The notes under the pieces: model-generated
What the model was told of the DNA's origin: nothing
What the model saw: the letters and a program-made list of their open reading frames with translations, nothing else
The model's database searches: none
Shown here: in pieces, positions 33,861-45,900 of the stretch
How the letters are laid out: every line of letters begins with the position of its first letter
Numbering within the stretch: the stretch's first letter is position 1
NCBI GenBank assembly: GCA_002286855.1
Contig: NRSV01000047.1
Span: 186,938 to 250,937, forward strand
Source: Bipolaris cookei
Lineage: Eukaryota > Ascomycota > Dothideomycetes > Pleosporales > Pleosporaceae
Length of the DNA: 64,000 nucleotides
Direction of reading: 5' to 3'
Program-made: the position numbers and the translations under genes

Positions 33861-36800
33861 ATGTTTTCCTCTGCTCTCCTTGGGCTTGCCTTGGTGCAAG
33901 TCCTGCCTGCATTTGCAGAGGTTTCTCGTGGAGCAGAAAACTGTACGTGCGGGTTCTACGACAGTCAGACCAAAGAGCTCTACACCGACTCTATCATTGT
34001 CTACTTCAATGAAACATCAGGATTACCACTTGATTTTGTTGCCGAAGAATTTGAGCAAAACTATGCCAAGGACTGGGTATGATACCGTTCTTCTATGTCA
34101 TGAGTGCCGGGTTCCTTAGCTAATAACCCTGCTTAGAACGCTGTCTTCCGTGAGGGTGCCTCTCCGGACAACCTGCGACTTGACAATGGCAAGTCTCTGC
34201 AGCTTGTAGTACAGCCTACAACAAAAGAACATCTCGTCCAGGGTGCCAGTCTTCGGACCAAGAGGCGTGATATTCAGCATGGCTCTTTCCGGACCTTGAT
34301 GAGGCCTGCGTATCTGGACATCTCTGGCACAGCCACCACCATGATGTGGAAATACAATGAGACTGAGGTGACAGAGCTCAGTGTCATGAACAATGATCGT
34401 CTAACCCAGCCCTGGGTCGGTACATTTGTCAACAACGAATTCACCACCCGCAATCTTGGAATGAACTTTAGTCAGCTCATCAACGGCACTGCTGCAAACA
34501 GAAATTACACCACACTGGGTGGTGGACTGAGCAATGGCAGCATCAATCCATGGAGCTTTACTGAGTACCGCATCGACTGGACCGCAGACTACATCAATTT
34601 CTATATTGGTGGCAATTTGACCCGCAGTGTTGAGCACAAGAGCAACAAAGGAATGCCGTCGGTCCCTTCTGCTTTGTTCTTTAAGCACTGGTCGACGGGT
34701 AACCGTTTTTCGATGCGTGGGCCTCCTCGGAATGGAGAGTCAGTTGCCGACATTGCTTGGATCCGCATGTTCTTCAACTCGTCAACGATGAACGAAGACT
34801 CTCGCGAGGACTTTGTTGCACGCTGTCCTCTGACTGATGCTTGCTCCATGGACGACTTTGAACTGCGTGGTTCTACCCCATATGCGGAAGAAGCTATGAG
34901 TCACTGGAAACAGGATGGACACAAAAACATTAAGCGCATGCCGGCACTCTGGATCTCCGTCTCCTGTCTTGCCATCTCGACTCTCCTTCTTATTCACACA
35001 TTCATTCGACGTCTAGCGCCCAAGATCAGCAGAGGAAATTCCAAACCAGCCCCAGCAGCCCCAGTAGTGGAATCCCCAAAGCCTGAAGCTGGTGCGGGTG
35101 CCTTTACTGAGAGTACATTCACCATGGAATCTGCTGATATGTTCTCACGTCCCGGGTCTGGCCACGATCCCTCCTCCCCAAAACGCCATTCTGTGGATGA
35201 CATGACTATTGAGAAGCTTGATGCGAAGCCTGGCTGCTCGACACTTGGAGGATCCACACCCAGAATTAACCTTTCTCGTGTCAATTCCATCATGTCAGAC
35301 AGTCGTACCACGACGCCTTATGCAAGCAACTTCAACACTAGTCGAGATGACGTCTCCAACCTAGCACCACCTATTCCGGGAATGACCTCGCTTAAGCACC
35401 ACGATTCGATGCTCACGCTAACCGACCCACGGGCCACGCTTTCACCACGCCCAGACAAGGTCCAGATGGAGACTGTAACTGAGTCCGCTCTGCCAGCTCC
35501 GCGCATGCGCCCGCAGCCTCCGCCAAAGCGGAACCGTATCGACCATCTTGCTGGTCTTACCGCGCTCTGCTCGCTCGTCGTCACCATTATGCATTTTGGT
35601 CTTACTTTTGTCCCTGCCATGGTCCAACCAGGTGCGGATGCACACAATCCCTCTGAGCCGTGGGCACAAAGAATCATCGGTCCCTTCTTACTCAACCAGA
35701 TGTGGCTTGGTGTCTTTTTCACTACCTCTGTTCGTTTCCTGACTGCCCCTTACCTGCGTAAAGGCAAGATGGAGGAAATTGCCAAAGCAGCTGTGCGTCG
35801 AACACCGCGTCTCATGATTCCTGTCGCCTCAGTCGCGTTGCTCGAGTACTTCTTCGTTGATGTTGGTGCAACCAAGTTTCTCCAGTACATCCCCAGTCTC
35901 ACCTGGTCAACATGGCCATATGTCACCCGCTACCAAAATTTCGGCCAGTACATTTCCGAGATTTTGGAGCTCATCTACCTAGTTCCCAATGCTGTTCCGC
36001 AAATCACGCTGCATTACTGCACCGGTGTGCTCTGGACTATTGCTGTGCAACTTCAGGGCTCGTGGCTTGTGCTCCTCGGGGCCGTTGTTGTTTACGAGAT
36101 CAAGACACCATGGAAGCGCATGTGCTACTACGCCTTCTGCCTCATCAACCACTGGTACGCTCAATCATGGGGCACATATCTCTGGCTAGGTCTGCTGCTC
36201 ACCGACCTCGATGTGACTTACAAGTGGAAGGCGTACCTGGCTACACGGACGGCCGCCTACTGCGCGACACTAACCTTCTTCTGGGGCTGTGTCATTGCGG
36301 GTTTCATGGTCAACGTCGTGCCTATATGGGTGGAGACGACTTTTAATTTCAGTACCGCGGAGCGAGGTGTCCACCCTGACCTTACCACGGGCGAAGCAAT
36401 TCTGAACACTGAACGAAATGGATACCCAGCTTACAATACACCGCGCCTCAACGGTCTCCTCTTTGCTGGTGGCATGCAAGCCGTTGTCGAGCTCTCTGCA
36501 GTTGTACAATGGATCTTGTCCACGCCTCCTTTCCTGATACTCTTCCCCCATGTCTTTACCATCTATCTAATTCACGGTCTTGTGTTCTGGTCCTACGGCT
36601 CCTGGCTCATGGTGTTCCTCGCGGACCGCGGCTTCAGCTACGGCATCAATGTAGCCATTGTAGGCGTAACCTCTTACGGTATGCTCTTCGCCTGCCTTCC
36701 CATTGTCACGCCCGTGATCGAGGCGCTCGGAAAGGATATGACTGCTATGGTATGGATGACGGCAACGAAGAAATCGCCTCCACGTCGGCGCACCCTGTTT

Positions 36801-37079
36801 CCTTACCCCGACGACCTATTCACCAGTCGTGTACCCAACGAAAAGGAAGAAGAGAAAAAGGCCAACAGCAACAGTAGCGATATTGAAACCGGCCTGGCTC
36901 AGCGCCAAAGCGATGACAGTGCAATGTACCATGCACGCAGCACCTTCAGTGAAAAAGGTAAGGGCAAAGTACCCGCCTCGATTGGCGTACACGAGATGCA
37001 AGCGTTCGCCCTTCACGAAGAGCAGCAACAGCACGATGGACGGTCACACAGTCCAATGGTTAGTCGGTTTAGCGGATAA
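33861..37079 (+). CDS. GH16-like ectodomain fused to membrane acyltransferase
   Basis: Two exons (33861-34076, 34137-37079; 60-nt intron) give 1052 residues. Signal peptide MFSSALLGLALVQVLPAFA. Residues about 30-320 form a concanavalin-like, GH16-like domain: GSFRTLM, TTMMWKYNETEVTELSVM, WSFTEYRIDWTADYINFYI and SALFFKHWSTGN correspond to GH16 strands. The GH16 catalytic triad ExDxE would fall at ELSVM (about 152-156), so Asp and the acid/base Glu are absent. A membrane helix near 341-362 (ALWISVSCLAISTLLLI) leads to a Ser/Pro-rich cytosolic linker, then an acyltransferase-3-like domain at about 537-940, and an acidic tail. Many N-glycosylation sequons lie in the ectodomain. Confidence 0.85.
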
Positions 37080-38587
37080 TATTCTCTCTTTTTTCCCTTA
37101 GGAATCCTAGTATATTATTTCTTTTTATTCTTGTTGCCCAAAGTAAACATGGGGAAAAGGGCTGTCTCCTGGCGTAATTTTGTTTGAATCGATAGGAAAC
37201 AAATTCCACGACATTTTTCTGTCCATAGATGCATTATTTCGCTGTACAACGCACGTACGCACGCACTTTCACACTCACACACAATCAAGCATATAGACGA
37301 CATAGCATTAGCGGGAGGTTCGAAAAGGGCAATTTCCCTCACCCCATGGTTTCGGAAACGTTGTTTCGAAGTCCCTCCTCCCTGCCACCTTTTCTTAATT
37401 GTTCTCTTAGGGTCCTTACTGCTCATGTTTGGTTTTTTTATATCCTGGCAATGCTGTTTTTGTCTTCTGTTGCTTTTTTTTGCGCTGTGCAAACCCCTTG
37501 CCGGTTCTATCTTGAGCGTCACGCTTGACTCGATTGGTGGCTCAGGCTATAAATAATACCATACCCGTTTTATGTGGTTTGTTTTCTAAAAGGAAAAGAA
37601 AGAGAAGTAATGCCGATGAACATAAAAGATGTTTGAAAACTGGTATCGTGAAACGCAACGCTTTTTCGTCTTGTGCATTTGGAGTCGACGAGTGCTTTCA
37701 AACATGAATCTTTGTTTTCGTGCTTTGTTGGGGAGAAAGGTGTGATGCTTTTCTCCCTGGTACATTCTTTGGCATGACTTCGAGTACTGCTCATTTCTGT
37801 ACTGCAATTAACAGAGTGCGTTTGTTCTTTAGATTACTAGGTGTGTTTTACGAATTAGTGAAATTGTCAATTAGAGTAAGGGTGATAAAATAGCAGTGAG
37901 CTTCGTGAAAAGCTAGTAATTAGTCCGAGCTCGAATATCCGAGTGGATGTTTGTGAACTCAGTTTAATTTCAATTCAACAAGCTAATTCATAGTAGTGAA
38001 CAGTTGGAAGATAAAAATTGAATGGCTTAGGGTGGAAATAAATTCCCGGTTGGAGTATGGTTGGCGCTGAACAAGGTCTTGTGGACAGAGGCTCCCCTCT
38101 TACATAGCCAGAATTCACACTAGCAGACCCGAGTGGAAGTGGGATGTAATGCAGGACTAACGGCAATAAACATATTTACACGATATAGTATTATCAATCC
38201 AGTCATAGTCCTAGTCATAATTTTGGTCATGGCAAAAATGTCTTCCATGCTCCCTGACACATCGTGTTCCAATAATTTCCCCGACATGACAGCTCACCCC
38301 ATTACGTCATGCAATCTCAGGTATCAGTAGCTGACGAAGAGTCAAACTCTCAGGCAACCCAGCCCAAAGCAGCATGTACGATCCACTCATGCGGTAGAGT
38401 CATGATCTGAAAGTACGGATTGGTAATGCATCTTGCGCTTGGACCGGAATCTAACACCGAACAGCGAAGAGAACTCAAGCGTACGGACAAAATCGCTAGT
38501 GCAATCTCAACGTCCAAAGTCGCACGTACATACATATAACTAAAGCCCTGAGCATCTGAAAATACCATTCCACATACTCTCCCTCCA
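37080..38587. other. Intergenic, no gene seen
   Basis: 1.5 kb with 3' UTR-like T-rich stretches after 37080 and scattered short frames. Nothing recognised. Confidence 0.5.
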
Positions 38588-39637
38588 ATGCCTGCATTCG
38601 AACCCATCCCGCAAACAAGCCAGGCGCGTCTTGACGCATCGCTCCTCGACGCGCCACTCGACATAGCAACGCTGCTAGCCCAGCCTCCAACATCTCCCTC
38701 CGAAAAGCCCAAAACAGTCCTCTATCTAGCCTACGGCTCCAACCTCTGCAATGAAACCTTCCGCGGCGCGCGCGGCATCCGCCCCCTCTCGCAAATCAAC
38801 GTCGTAGTCCCCTCGCTACGCCTAACCTTCGATCTACCCGGAATTCCCTACAAAGAGCCGTGCTTCGCAAACACTGCGCGGCGCACACCCGTAGCACAGG
38901 AATATCATAAAGATGCGTGGCACAAGGGCCTCGTCGGGGTGGTGTACGAAGTGACGCTGTCAGACTACGCGCACATAATCGCTACAGAAGGTGGCGGGAG
39001 CGCCTACGCGGATATACTTGTCGATTGCCATGTATTGGCTCCTAAGAAGGATACAGTTCCCACATTGCCGACGTCGAAGCCGTTTAAAGCGCACACACTT
39101 TTTGCGTCTCAAGAGGAAAACGAGCGTATTGTGAGACCGGATCCTAGCTATGCCCAGCCGTCCGCACGGTATCTCAAGCTGATAAGTGATGGGGCGGCCG
39201 AGTGCGAGTTGCCCGGGGAGTATCAGGAGTATCTACATGGGATACGACCGTTTAAGATCACGAGCAAGAAGCAGGAGGTAGGTAAAGCGCTGTTTTTGGG
39301 TATTTGGATGCCGTTTGTGTTGTTTATATTTGCGCTGGGGAGAAGGTTTCAAGATGAGAAGGGACGCGCGCCCGGGTGGCTGGTGAAGCTGAGTGCGATA
39401 GTTTTTGCGGGTATGTGGACGAGCTATGATAGGGTTTTCAAGCCTGCGTTTGGTGAGGGAGAAAGGACGGTTGGGGATGATGCGTTGGGAGAGATGGCTC
39501 CGAGTATATGGGAAGCTCTTTCTACACGACAAGAGACAGAAAAGGAACGCTTGTTGGAAGAGTCTGTACAAACCATGTCCATGGCTCAGCTGGCTGGACA
39601 AAGGCCCTCGCGGGGGGATGATGTGGCATTGTGTTGA
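38588..39637 (+). CDS. Gamma-glutamylcyclotransferase-like protein
   Basis: Single exon, 349 residues. The GGCT-like fold is marked by YLAYGSNLCNETF (about residues 46-58), GLVGVVYEVTLSDYAHI and EGGGSAYADI; the catalytic Glu of GGCT proteins is probably within ATEGGG. A hydrophobic helix GKALFLGIWMPFVLFIFAL and a second, LVKLSAIVFAGMW, follow the domain, so this version looks membrane-anchored, with a C-terminal acidic tail. GGCT proteins cleave gamma-glutamyl amides to release 5-oxoproline; the substrate here is unknown. Confidence 0.82.
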   Translation: MPAFEPIPQTSQARLDASLLDAPLDIATLLAQPPTSPSEKPKTVLYLAYGSNLCNETFRGARGIRPLSQINVVVPSLRLTFDLPGIPYKEPCFANTARRTPVAQEYHKDAWHKGLVGVVYEVTLSDYAHIIATEGGGSAYADILVDCHVLAPKKDTVPTLPTSKPFKAHTLFASQEENERIVRPDPSYAQPSARYLKLISDGAAECELPGEYQEYLHGIRPFKITSKKQEVGKALFLGIWMPFVLFIFALGRRFQDEKGRAPGWLVKLSAIVFAGMWTSYDRVFKPAFGEGERTVGDDALGEMAPSIWEALSTRQETEKERLLEESVQTMSMAQLAGQRPSRGDDVALC

Positions 39638-40148
39638 AGCTGCCCTTCTGGTATGAGAAACTCTTGATTGTATTATGAGAAATGGTAGATCACATTTCAG
39701 GACACGAAAACTAGATAGGATAGAAGCAACAATACAAGCCGCCTGGCAAAACTATGAGCAAGCATGCTAGCCATTGATAGTAATGTGAGCATATGTGACG
39801 TGGACACTACAACACGTTCAGATGTAGGCAGGGCATGGAGCGGGCGGTCAGACCTAATAATGTCCCATATTGACCCCAAATTCTACGCGCCAAAGCTCAA
39901 ACTGCTCGCCTGCTGGGTGCAAGGCATGACCCTTGTCAGCTGTCTACAGGCTCGTAGGCTGGGCTCGTCTTTTGTAATAATGTTCCTCTACGTCAAGTCA
40001 GCAGCGACCAAAGCTAGCTCTAGCGCGGCGTCGTACAAACTCGAAGCCACCATGTGCAGACGCAACCTTGTCCAGATGCCCTAGCGTTGGGATTTCTGTT
40101 TCATTGCTCGTGGGTATCATATCCTTCTACAGGCACCGTGTTGTCCTT
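39638..40148. other. Convergent 3' region, no gene seen
   Basis: Frames at 39697-39879 (minus) and 39764-40084 (plus) overlap each other and lack domains. Confidence 0.5.
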
Positions 40149-40789
40149 TTAGTCCGAGTCCGAGTCGCTCACGTCCATTTCCATTTCGGCATCTGAGTTC
40201 TCTTCCTCTTCCTCTTCCTCCCTTGCCCGCTTCTGGCCCTTGGCCGCATCTTGTGCGTTGACTGGTACTGCCTTTTCCGGTACAGCACCAAAGCCTGATG
40301 TCTGCGCAGGCGTCTGCTGGTCGTCTTCTGCACGCTCTGGCTCGGGCATCTTGTAGGTCCCGTCGAGCTTAGCCACGGTATCTGACTTTGTCTTTGCGTA
40401 TGCAACTTGCTAAGCTGCATCAGCTGTGAGACTTGATAGCGAGGTTCGTAGCAGACGTACCATGTCTTTTCCAAAAAACGTGAAGCCCTGCAGAGCGCGC
40501 ATGGCCTGTGTTGAAGAGTCGACGTCGCGGAAGACAACGTGGGCCTGGCCGCGCATCTTCATGGTCTTGAGGGCGACAATGTCAAGAATGACTCCATATG
40601 TGGCGAAAAGCATATACAGGCTTCGCTTGAGGTCATTCTTCTGGAGCTTGTCAGGCAGATTGCGCACATAGAGGCTGGATGAGCGTGAGTGAGTGTGTAG
40701 ATACAAAAAACACAGAGGGTAACTTACGTTCTGTTTGGAATACCCTCGCTGGCGACGGTGCCTGGCGGTCCTCGGGCAGAAGTAGCCAT
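40149..40789 (-). CDS. U1A/U2B''-like spliceosomal RRM protein
   Basis: Three exons (40728-40789, 40461-40674, 40149-40409; introns 53 and 51 nt) give 178 residues. A single RRM near residues 20-95 has RNP2 TLYVRNLPDKL and RNP1-like GQAHVVFRD. KLQKNDLKRSLYMLFATYG and QVAYAKTKSDTVAKLDGTY after the third exon join match the U1A/U2B''/Msl1 family of U1/U2 snRNA stem-loop binding proteins. The second RRM of animal U1A is absent, as in yeast Msl1. The tail is Glu/Asp-rich (REEEEEEENSD). The acceptor was chosen to restore QVAYAKT. Confidence 0.9.
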
Positions 40790-41175
40790 GGTGCGTGCAA
40801 TGGCTGCTGCTGCGGCGTGCAGCGGTGGTGAGGTCGAGCTCCCCGCTGAAAACCGCGGCCAAGACTAAAAGTTCGGGGACGTGCCTTGCCCTGCCATGCT
40901 ATGCCCTACCTTGCCTGGTACCTGCGCCCGTGGAGACTAGAGAACCATGCACGCCCTTTATCTATTCATTATCTTAACCCGCACTGGAAGAGGAGGACAG
41001 CAAGAAGAAGGAGAACAAAGGCGTGGAGATGGTGACAGACCCGCCTCTCTCATGATACCTGTTGGGGCCCTTTGCTAACACCCAACCCTTTACCACGTCT
41101 ACTTGACGCCTCTCTACCTCCATCCATACACGCACTCTCCCCCGGCCCAATCGCGACCCTCCTCGCAAGCACACA
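40790..41175. promoter_or_regulatory. Divergent promoter, RRM protein and kinase
   Basis: 386 bp between opposed start codons, pyrimidine-rich on the + strand. No defined motif. Confidence 0.4.
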
Positions 41176-42420
41176 ATGGCATCGCCTGTCGTCCTCAGCC
41201 CACGGCCCAATCCGCCCGGCGCGGCCATGTCTACCGCGAGCAAGACGAGGACCCTCGCCCTCCCAAGCCACACCACCAAGCCCGTTAAGTCGCCAGCGCC
41301 ACCCGCGCCCACCACGATAGCCGGCATGGACCTCGCAGAGCAGATGAACGACCGGGTACGGAGCCAGTTCGTCATGGGTCCACGACTAGGAGAGGGTACC
41401 TACGCCGTCGTATACCAAGCGCACTACCGCGACAACCCCAAGCACATTGTCGCCATCAAGAAGATCAAATACAACGCCGAGTACCCCAACGGCATTGCCC
41501 CCGACGCCATCCGCGAAATGCAATTTCTCTTCGAAATGTCGCATCCCAACGTCATCAAACTGCACGACGTCTTTTCCACCAAAGAACAAAACCTCTCCCT
41601 AGTCCTCGAGCACCTCCCCCTCGGCGACCTCGAGAAGCTCTGGAAAAACAAAGAAATCACTTACACAAAAGCAGACATTAAGGCCTGGATGAACATGCTC
41701 TGCCAGGGAATATGGTTCTGCCACGAAAACTTCGTCCTCCACCGCGATATTAAAGGTAGCAATGCCCTCATCGCCGCAGACGGCACCATCAAAATCGCCG
41801 ATTTCGGTCTCGCACGCAGCTTCGCTGATCCAGGCGTCAAAATGACTACCATGGTCATAACCCGCATGTACCGGCCCCTCGAGCTTCTCTACGGCTGCTC
41901 GCACTATGGTGGAACAGCAGATATGTGGAGCATAGGCGTTCTCATGGCCGAACTCTGTAAGCGCGACTGGTTCCTATATTCCGACACGGATATGCGCCAG
42001 GTCGCCGTCATCTGTGAGAAATTCGGGACTCCGACTGAAGAGACGTGGCCCGGTGTGACGGCTTTACCTTATTACGTCGCCCCCGATAAACAGACAGGGC
42101 CACAGGGTACCACAGCATTCAGACAGACCCGCCCGCGTAGCTGGTGGAAGCAAGAGTTTCCCACCCTCGGAGATGATGGGTGCGATTTTATTAGGGGGTT
42201 GTTGACGCTCGATCCGCAGAAGAGGTATACGGCGAGGAAGGCGCTCGAGGATAAGTGGTGGACTAATGCGCCGCGTCCGACTAAGAAGGAGAATCTGCCA
42301 AAGGAAGGGGGTGGGGTGAAGACTATGGGCGAGGATTTGAAGCGGAGAGGGGGAGAGACGCCCGCGAATGGTCGCGCTGATAAGGTGGCCAGGAAGCTGG
42401 ATTTTGGATCTGTAAGTTGA
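41176..42420 (+). CDS. KIN28: CDK7/Kin28-type cyclin-dependent kinase, variant motifs
   Basis: Predicted kinase subunit of TFIIH/CAK that phosphorylates the RNA polymerase II CTD. Single exon, 414 residues with a Pro/Ala-rich N-terminus. Kinase motifs: P-loop GEGTYAVVY, VAIKKIK lysine, PSTAIRE-like PDAIREMQFL, HRDIKGSN, DFGLARSF, then MTTMVITRMYRPLELLYG, DMWSIG and GTPTEETWPGV. The last two and the spacing favour CDK7 over other CDKs. Departures from the norm: HRDIKPxN has Gly for Pro, and TRWYRxPE is TRMYRPLE. An alternative is a diverged CDK-like paralogue. Confidence 0.75.
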   Translation: MASPVVLSPRPNPPGAAMSTASKTRTLALPSHTTKPVKSPAPPAPTTIAGMDLAEQMNDRVRSQFVMGPRLGEGTYAVVYQAHYRDNPKHIVAIKKIKYNAEYPNGIAPDAIREMQFLFEMSHPNVIKLHDVFSTKEQNLSLVLEHLPLGDLEKLWKNKEITYTKADIKAWMNMLCQGIWFCHENFVLHRDIKGSNALIAADGTIKIADFGLARSFADPGVKMTTMVITRMYRPLELLYGCSHYGGTADMWSIGVLMAELCKRDWFLYSDTDMRQVAVICEKFGTPTEETWPGVTALPYYVAPDKQTGPQGTTAFRQTRPRSWWKQEFPTLGDDGCDFIRGLLTLDPQKRYTARKALEDKWWTNAPRPTKKENLPKEGGGVKTMGEDLKRRGGETPANGRADKVARKLDFGSVS

Positions 42421-42928
42421 TCTGATGCAGCTTTCTCTTTCTCTCGTACATGGTTTCAAATTTAAGATCCCTCTTCCAGTCAATTTTTATGGTGTCCATG
42501 GCGACACAGCATTTTGTGTTTTTTTTTAGCACTCTTCCAACAGTAGCTTATATAATCCATGCTGTATTCCTCTGCCTTCTTGGCATCTTGAATCAGATTC
42601 CATTTTAAATCGGGACATCAGTCTCCTCCACCTATCTCTTACATAATAAAATCCAAATGTGCACTCAAGATCCAACTTCGTCTACTCTCCAAACATGTGC
42701 ATCTCTTCCCCAATGCTGCTCAATGACGACCAGAAATTACTCAGACCAAAACTTGACCTCTTTAAAACAAGTTTACTGTCCATCACCACATACACAAAGC
42801 TCGTAGCATCACACGCATCAGGTCATTGTACACTTTCAATCGTAAATGGCATCCATACGCCTTGCTTTTGTATTTATCTAATCGTCTTCATTCTTATCGT
42901 CACAAATTCCATATCTCATATCCCTTGT
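42421..42928. other. Convergent 3' region, no gene seen
   Basis: 3' flanks of the kinase and pyruvate carboxylase genes; AT-richer, no coding signal. Confidence 0.5.
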
Positions 42929-45900
42929 TTACTTGACCAGCTTGCATACAAGGTCGCCAGAATCGACAGAGTCGCCCTCGCGTACAGACAACCCACTAAC
43001 CTTTCCAGAGTGTGGTGCTGAGATAACCATCTCCATCTTCATGGCACTCAGAATAGCAACAGGGTCACCCTTCTTGACATCACTGCCATCATGAACACGC
43101 ACCTCAACCAACACACCAGACATAGGCGAACCAATCTGGCTGCTGTCGGTGGGATCAGCCTTGGGCCGTGAGACGTTGTCAATGGCCGCGTGCTGGTCCT
43201 CAACAGTAACGGTACGGGTCTCACCGTTCATCTCGTAAAAGACCTCACGGAGACCAGTCTGCTCAGAGAGCGGGCCAATGGCCAGGAGCTTGAGAATGAG
43301 CACCTTGCCCTTCTCTAGCTCAACGTGGAACTCCTCACCAATCTCAGGACGCGCCAAGAAGTACCGAGTGGGCAGCACAGAGAGATCTCCGTACTTAGTG
43401 GTCCACTTCTTGTAGTCCTCAAAGACCTTGGGGTACATGATGTAGGATGAAACATCACACTCGGTGGCGTCACCCCACTTCGCCTTGAGCTCGGACTTGA
43501 TCTTGACAATGTCTACGGGCTCAAGGTAGAGACCGGGACGCTTGTCCATCTTCCTACGGCCACGGAGAGCCTGTGTGCGAAGAGGTTCTGGGAATCCGCC
43601 GTAGGGCTGACCCATGAGACCCTCGAAGAACTCCAGGACTGACGATGGGAAGTCAAGTTGTTCAGCCTTGGCTAGAACATCGTCATAGGAAAGCTTGTTG
43701 GACACCATAAACTGGGCCAAGTCACCGACAACCTTGGATGTAGGAGTGACCTTGACAATGTCACCAAGCAAGTCGTTGGCCTGCTCATAAGCCTTCTTGG
43801 TCTGAGCCCACTGCTCACCAAGACCCTGCTGAGCAGCCTGGAAGATGAGGTTGGTGAGTTGACCTCCGGGAATCTCGTGCTCATAGACTTCGGGGTCAGG
43901 CCCAGTAAGACCAGCCTCAAAGGGTGAGTAGACAAGACGGAGCTGAGCCCAGTAGGCATCGAGATTGCGGATCATGTGAGCATCCAGACCGGCGTCGAAC
44001 TCGGTGCCCTCGAGAGATGCAAGGATGGCTCCAACGCTGGGCTGGGAAGTCATACCAGACATGCTGTCAATAGCAGCATCAACGGCGTCAGCACCAGCTT
44101 CGGCACAAGCAACCATGGATGCCACACCGGTACCGGCAGAGTCGTGAGTGTGGACGTGGATAGGAAGGTCGGGGTACTTCTTGCGGATAGTGCCAACCAA
44201 AAGGCGAGCAGCACGAGGCTTGAGTACACCAGCCACTGTTGACATGCGAATTAGTACGTGTTTCACAGTCAGTAAATGGATATGACTTACTATCCTTGAT
44301 GCCAAGAATGTGGGCACCCATCTTGACAATCTTCTCAACAACGTCCAAATAGTACTCCAAGTTATATTTCTTCTTGGGATTCAACACTAAAATGAAAAGT
44401 TAGCAGAGTCTAATTTGTGTTGCAAACATGATCACTCACTGTCACCACTAATGCAGACTGTCGCCTCTGCAACACCACCGGCCTTGAGAACAGCCTTGAC
44501 ACCAACCTCAAGCTGTTCAACATCGTTCAGCGCATCAAAGACACGGAAGATATCGACACCGTTCTTCTTGGCTTGCTCACAGAAGTGGAAGATGGCGTTG
44601 TCGGGTAGGGAAGAGTACGCAACACCATTGGCGCCACGAAGAAGCATCTGGAAGGGAATGTTGGGCACAAGCTTCCTCATCTTCCTCAGACGGTCCCATG
44701 GGTCCTCGTAAAGGAAACGCATGGCAACATCAAAAGTGGCACCACCCCAGCACTCGAGAGCCCAAGCATTGGAGAAAGCATGGCTGGTCTCCTTGGCAAT
44801 GTTGAGGAGATCAACAGTTCGGACACGAGTAGCAAGAAGCGACTGATGGGCATCACGCCAGGTGGTGTCCATGATCAGACAGCCTTTGTTAGCACGCACA
44901 GCCTTTGCAAAGCCCTCAGGACCATCCTTCATGATGACGTTCCTCCAGCCCTCAGTGCAAGGAACGGAGGTATCGATCTTCTTGCCGGTGTGGTCGTGGA
45001 TGGCGGGAATGGGAACAACACCCTTGAACTTGGGTTCGCCAATCTGTCCCTTGATCTGGCTGCCGTTGACAGCCAGGTCACCGAGATATGCAAGCAGCTT
45101 CTGAGCACGGTTCTGGGACCCAATAAGGTCGAACAGAGCCGGGGTGTCGTCGATAAAAGTGGTCCAGCACTGGCCATCCACGAAGGTAGGGTGTGTGAGA
45201 AGCTTGATCAAGAAAGGAATGTTGGTCTTGACTCCACGGATACGGAACTCGACTAGTGCACGCAACATCTTACGGCGCACAATTTCGTAGGTCGAACCAC
45301 GGCAAGAGCACTTTACTAACATGGAATCGTAATGGGCTTAAGGTGGTCAGCTCAGGTCCAGATATCCGGGTGAATGTGTACTTACGAGTGATGATGGCTC
45401 CTGCGAAACCGTTACCACCATCGAGACTAGGTGAATGTCAGTATTTTGTCTACGCATTTGAGGCTCATAGCTATCGACGTACCGGACACCGTTTCCACCA
45501 GCGGAACGGTATACCTCGATCTTTCCAGTGTCAGGCGCGAAGCTCTGAGCGGGATCTTCGGTGGTGATACGGCATTGGAAGGCAAAACCGCGAGTAGAGA
45601 TGTGATCTTGAGTCAGGCCAAGCTGCTCAAGGGAAGCACCTGCAGCAATCTGAATCTGTGCGGCAACAATATCGATGCCCGTAACCTCTTCAGTAATAGT
45701 GTGTTCAACCTGAATACGGGGGTTGATTCTGGAAAGGTGTTAGCGTTAGTACGACAAGTTCATCTTTGGCATACATACTCGATGAAGTAGTAGCGGTTCT
45801 GCTGATCAACCAGGAATTCAGCCGTACCCGCGTTCCTGTACTTGACGCTCTGCGCCAACCTGACAGCGTCGGCAAGAATGGCATCGCGGGTCTCGACCGG

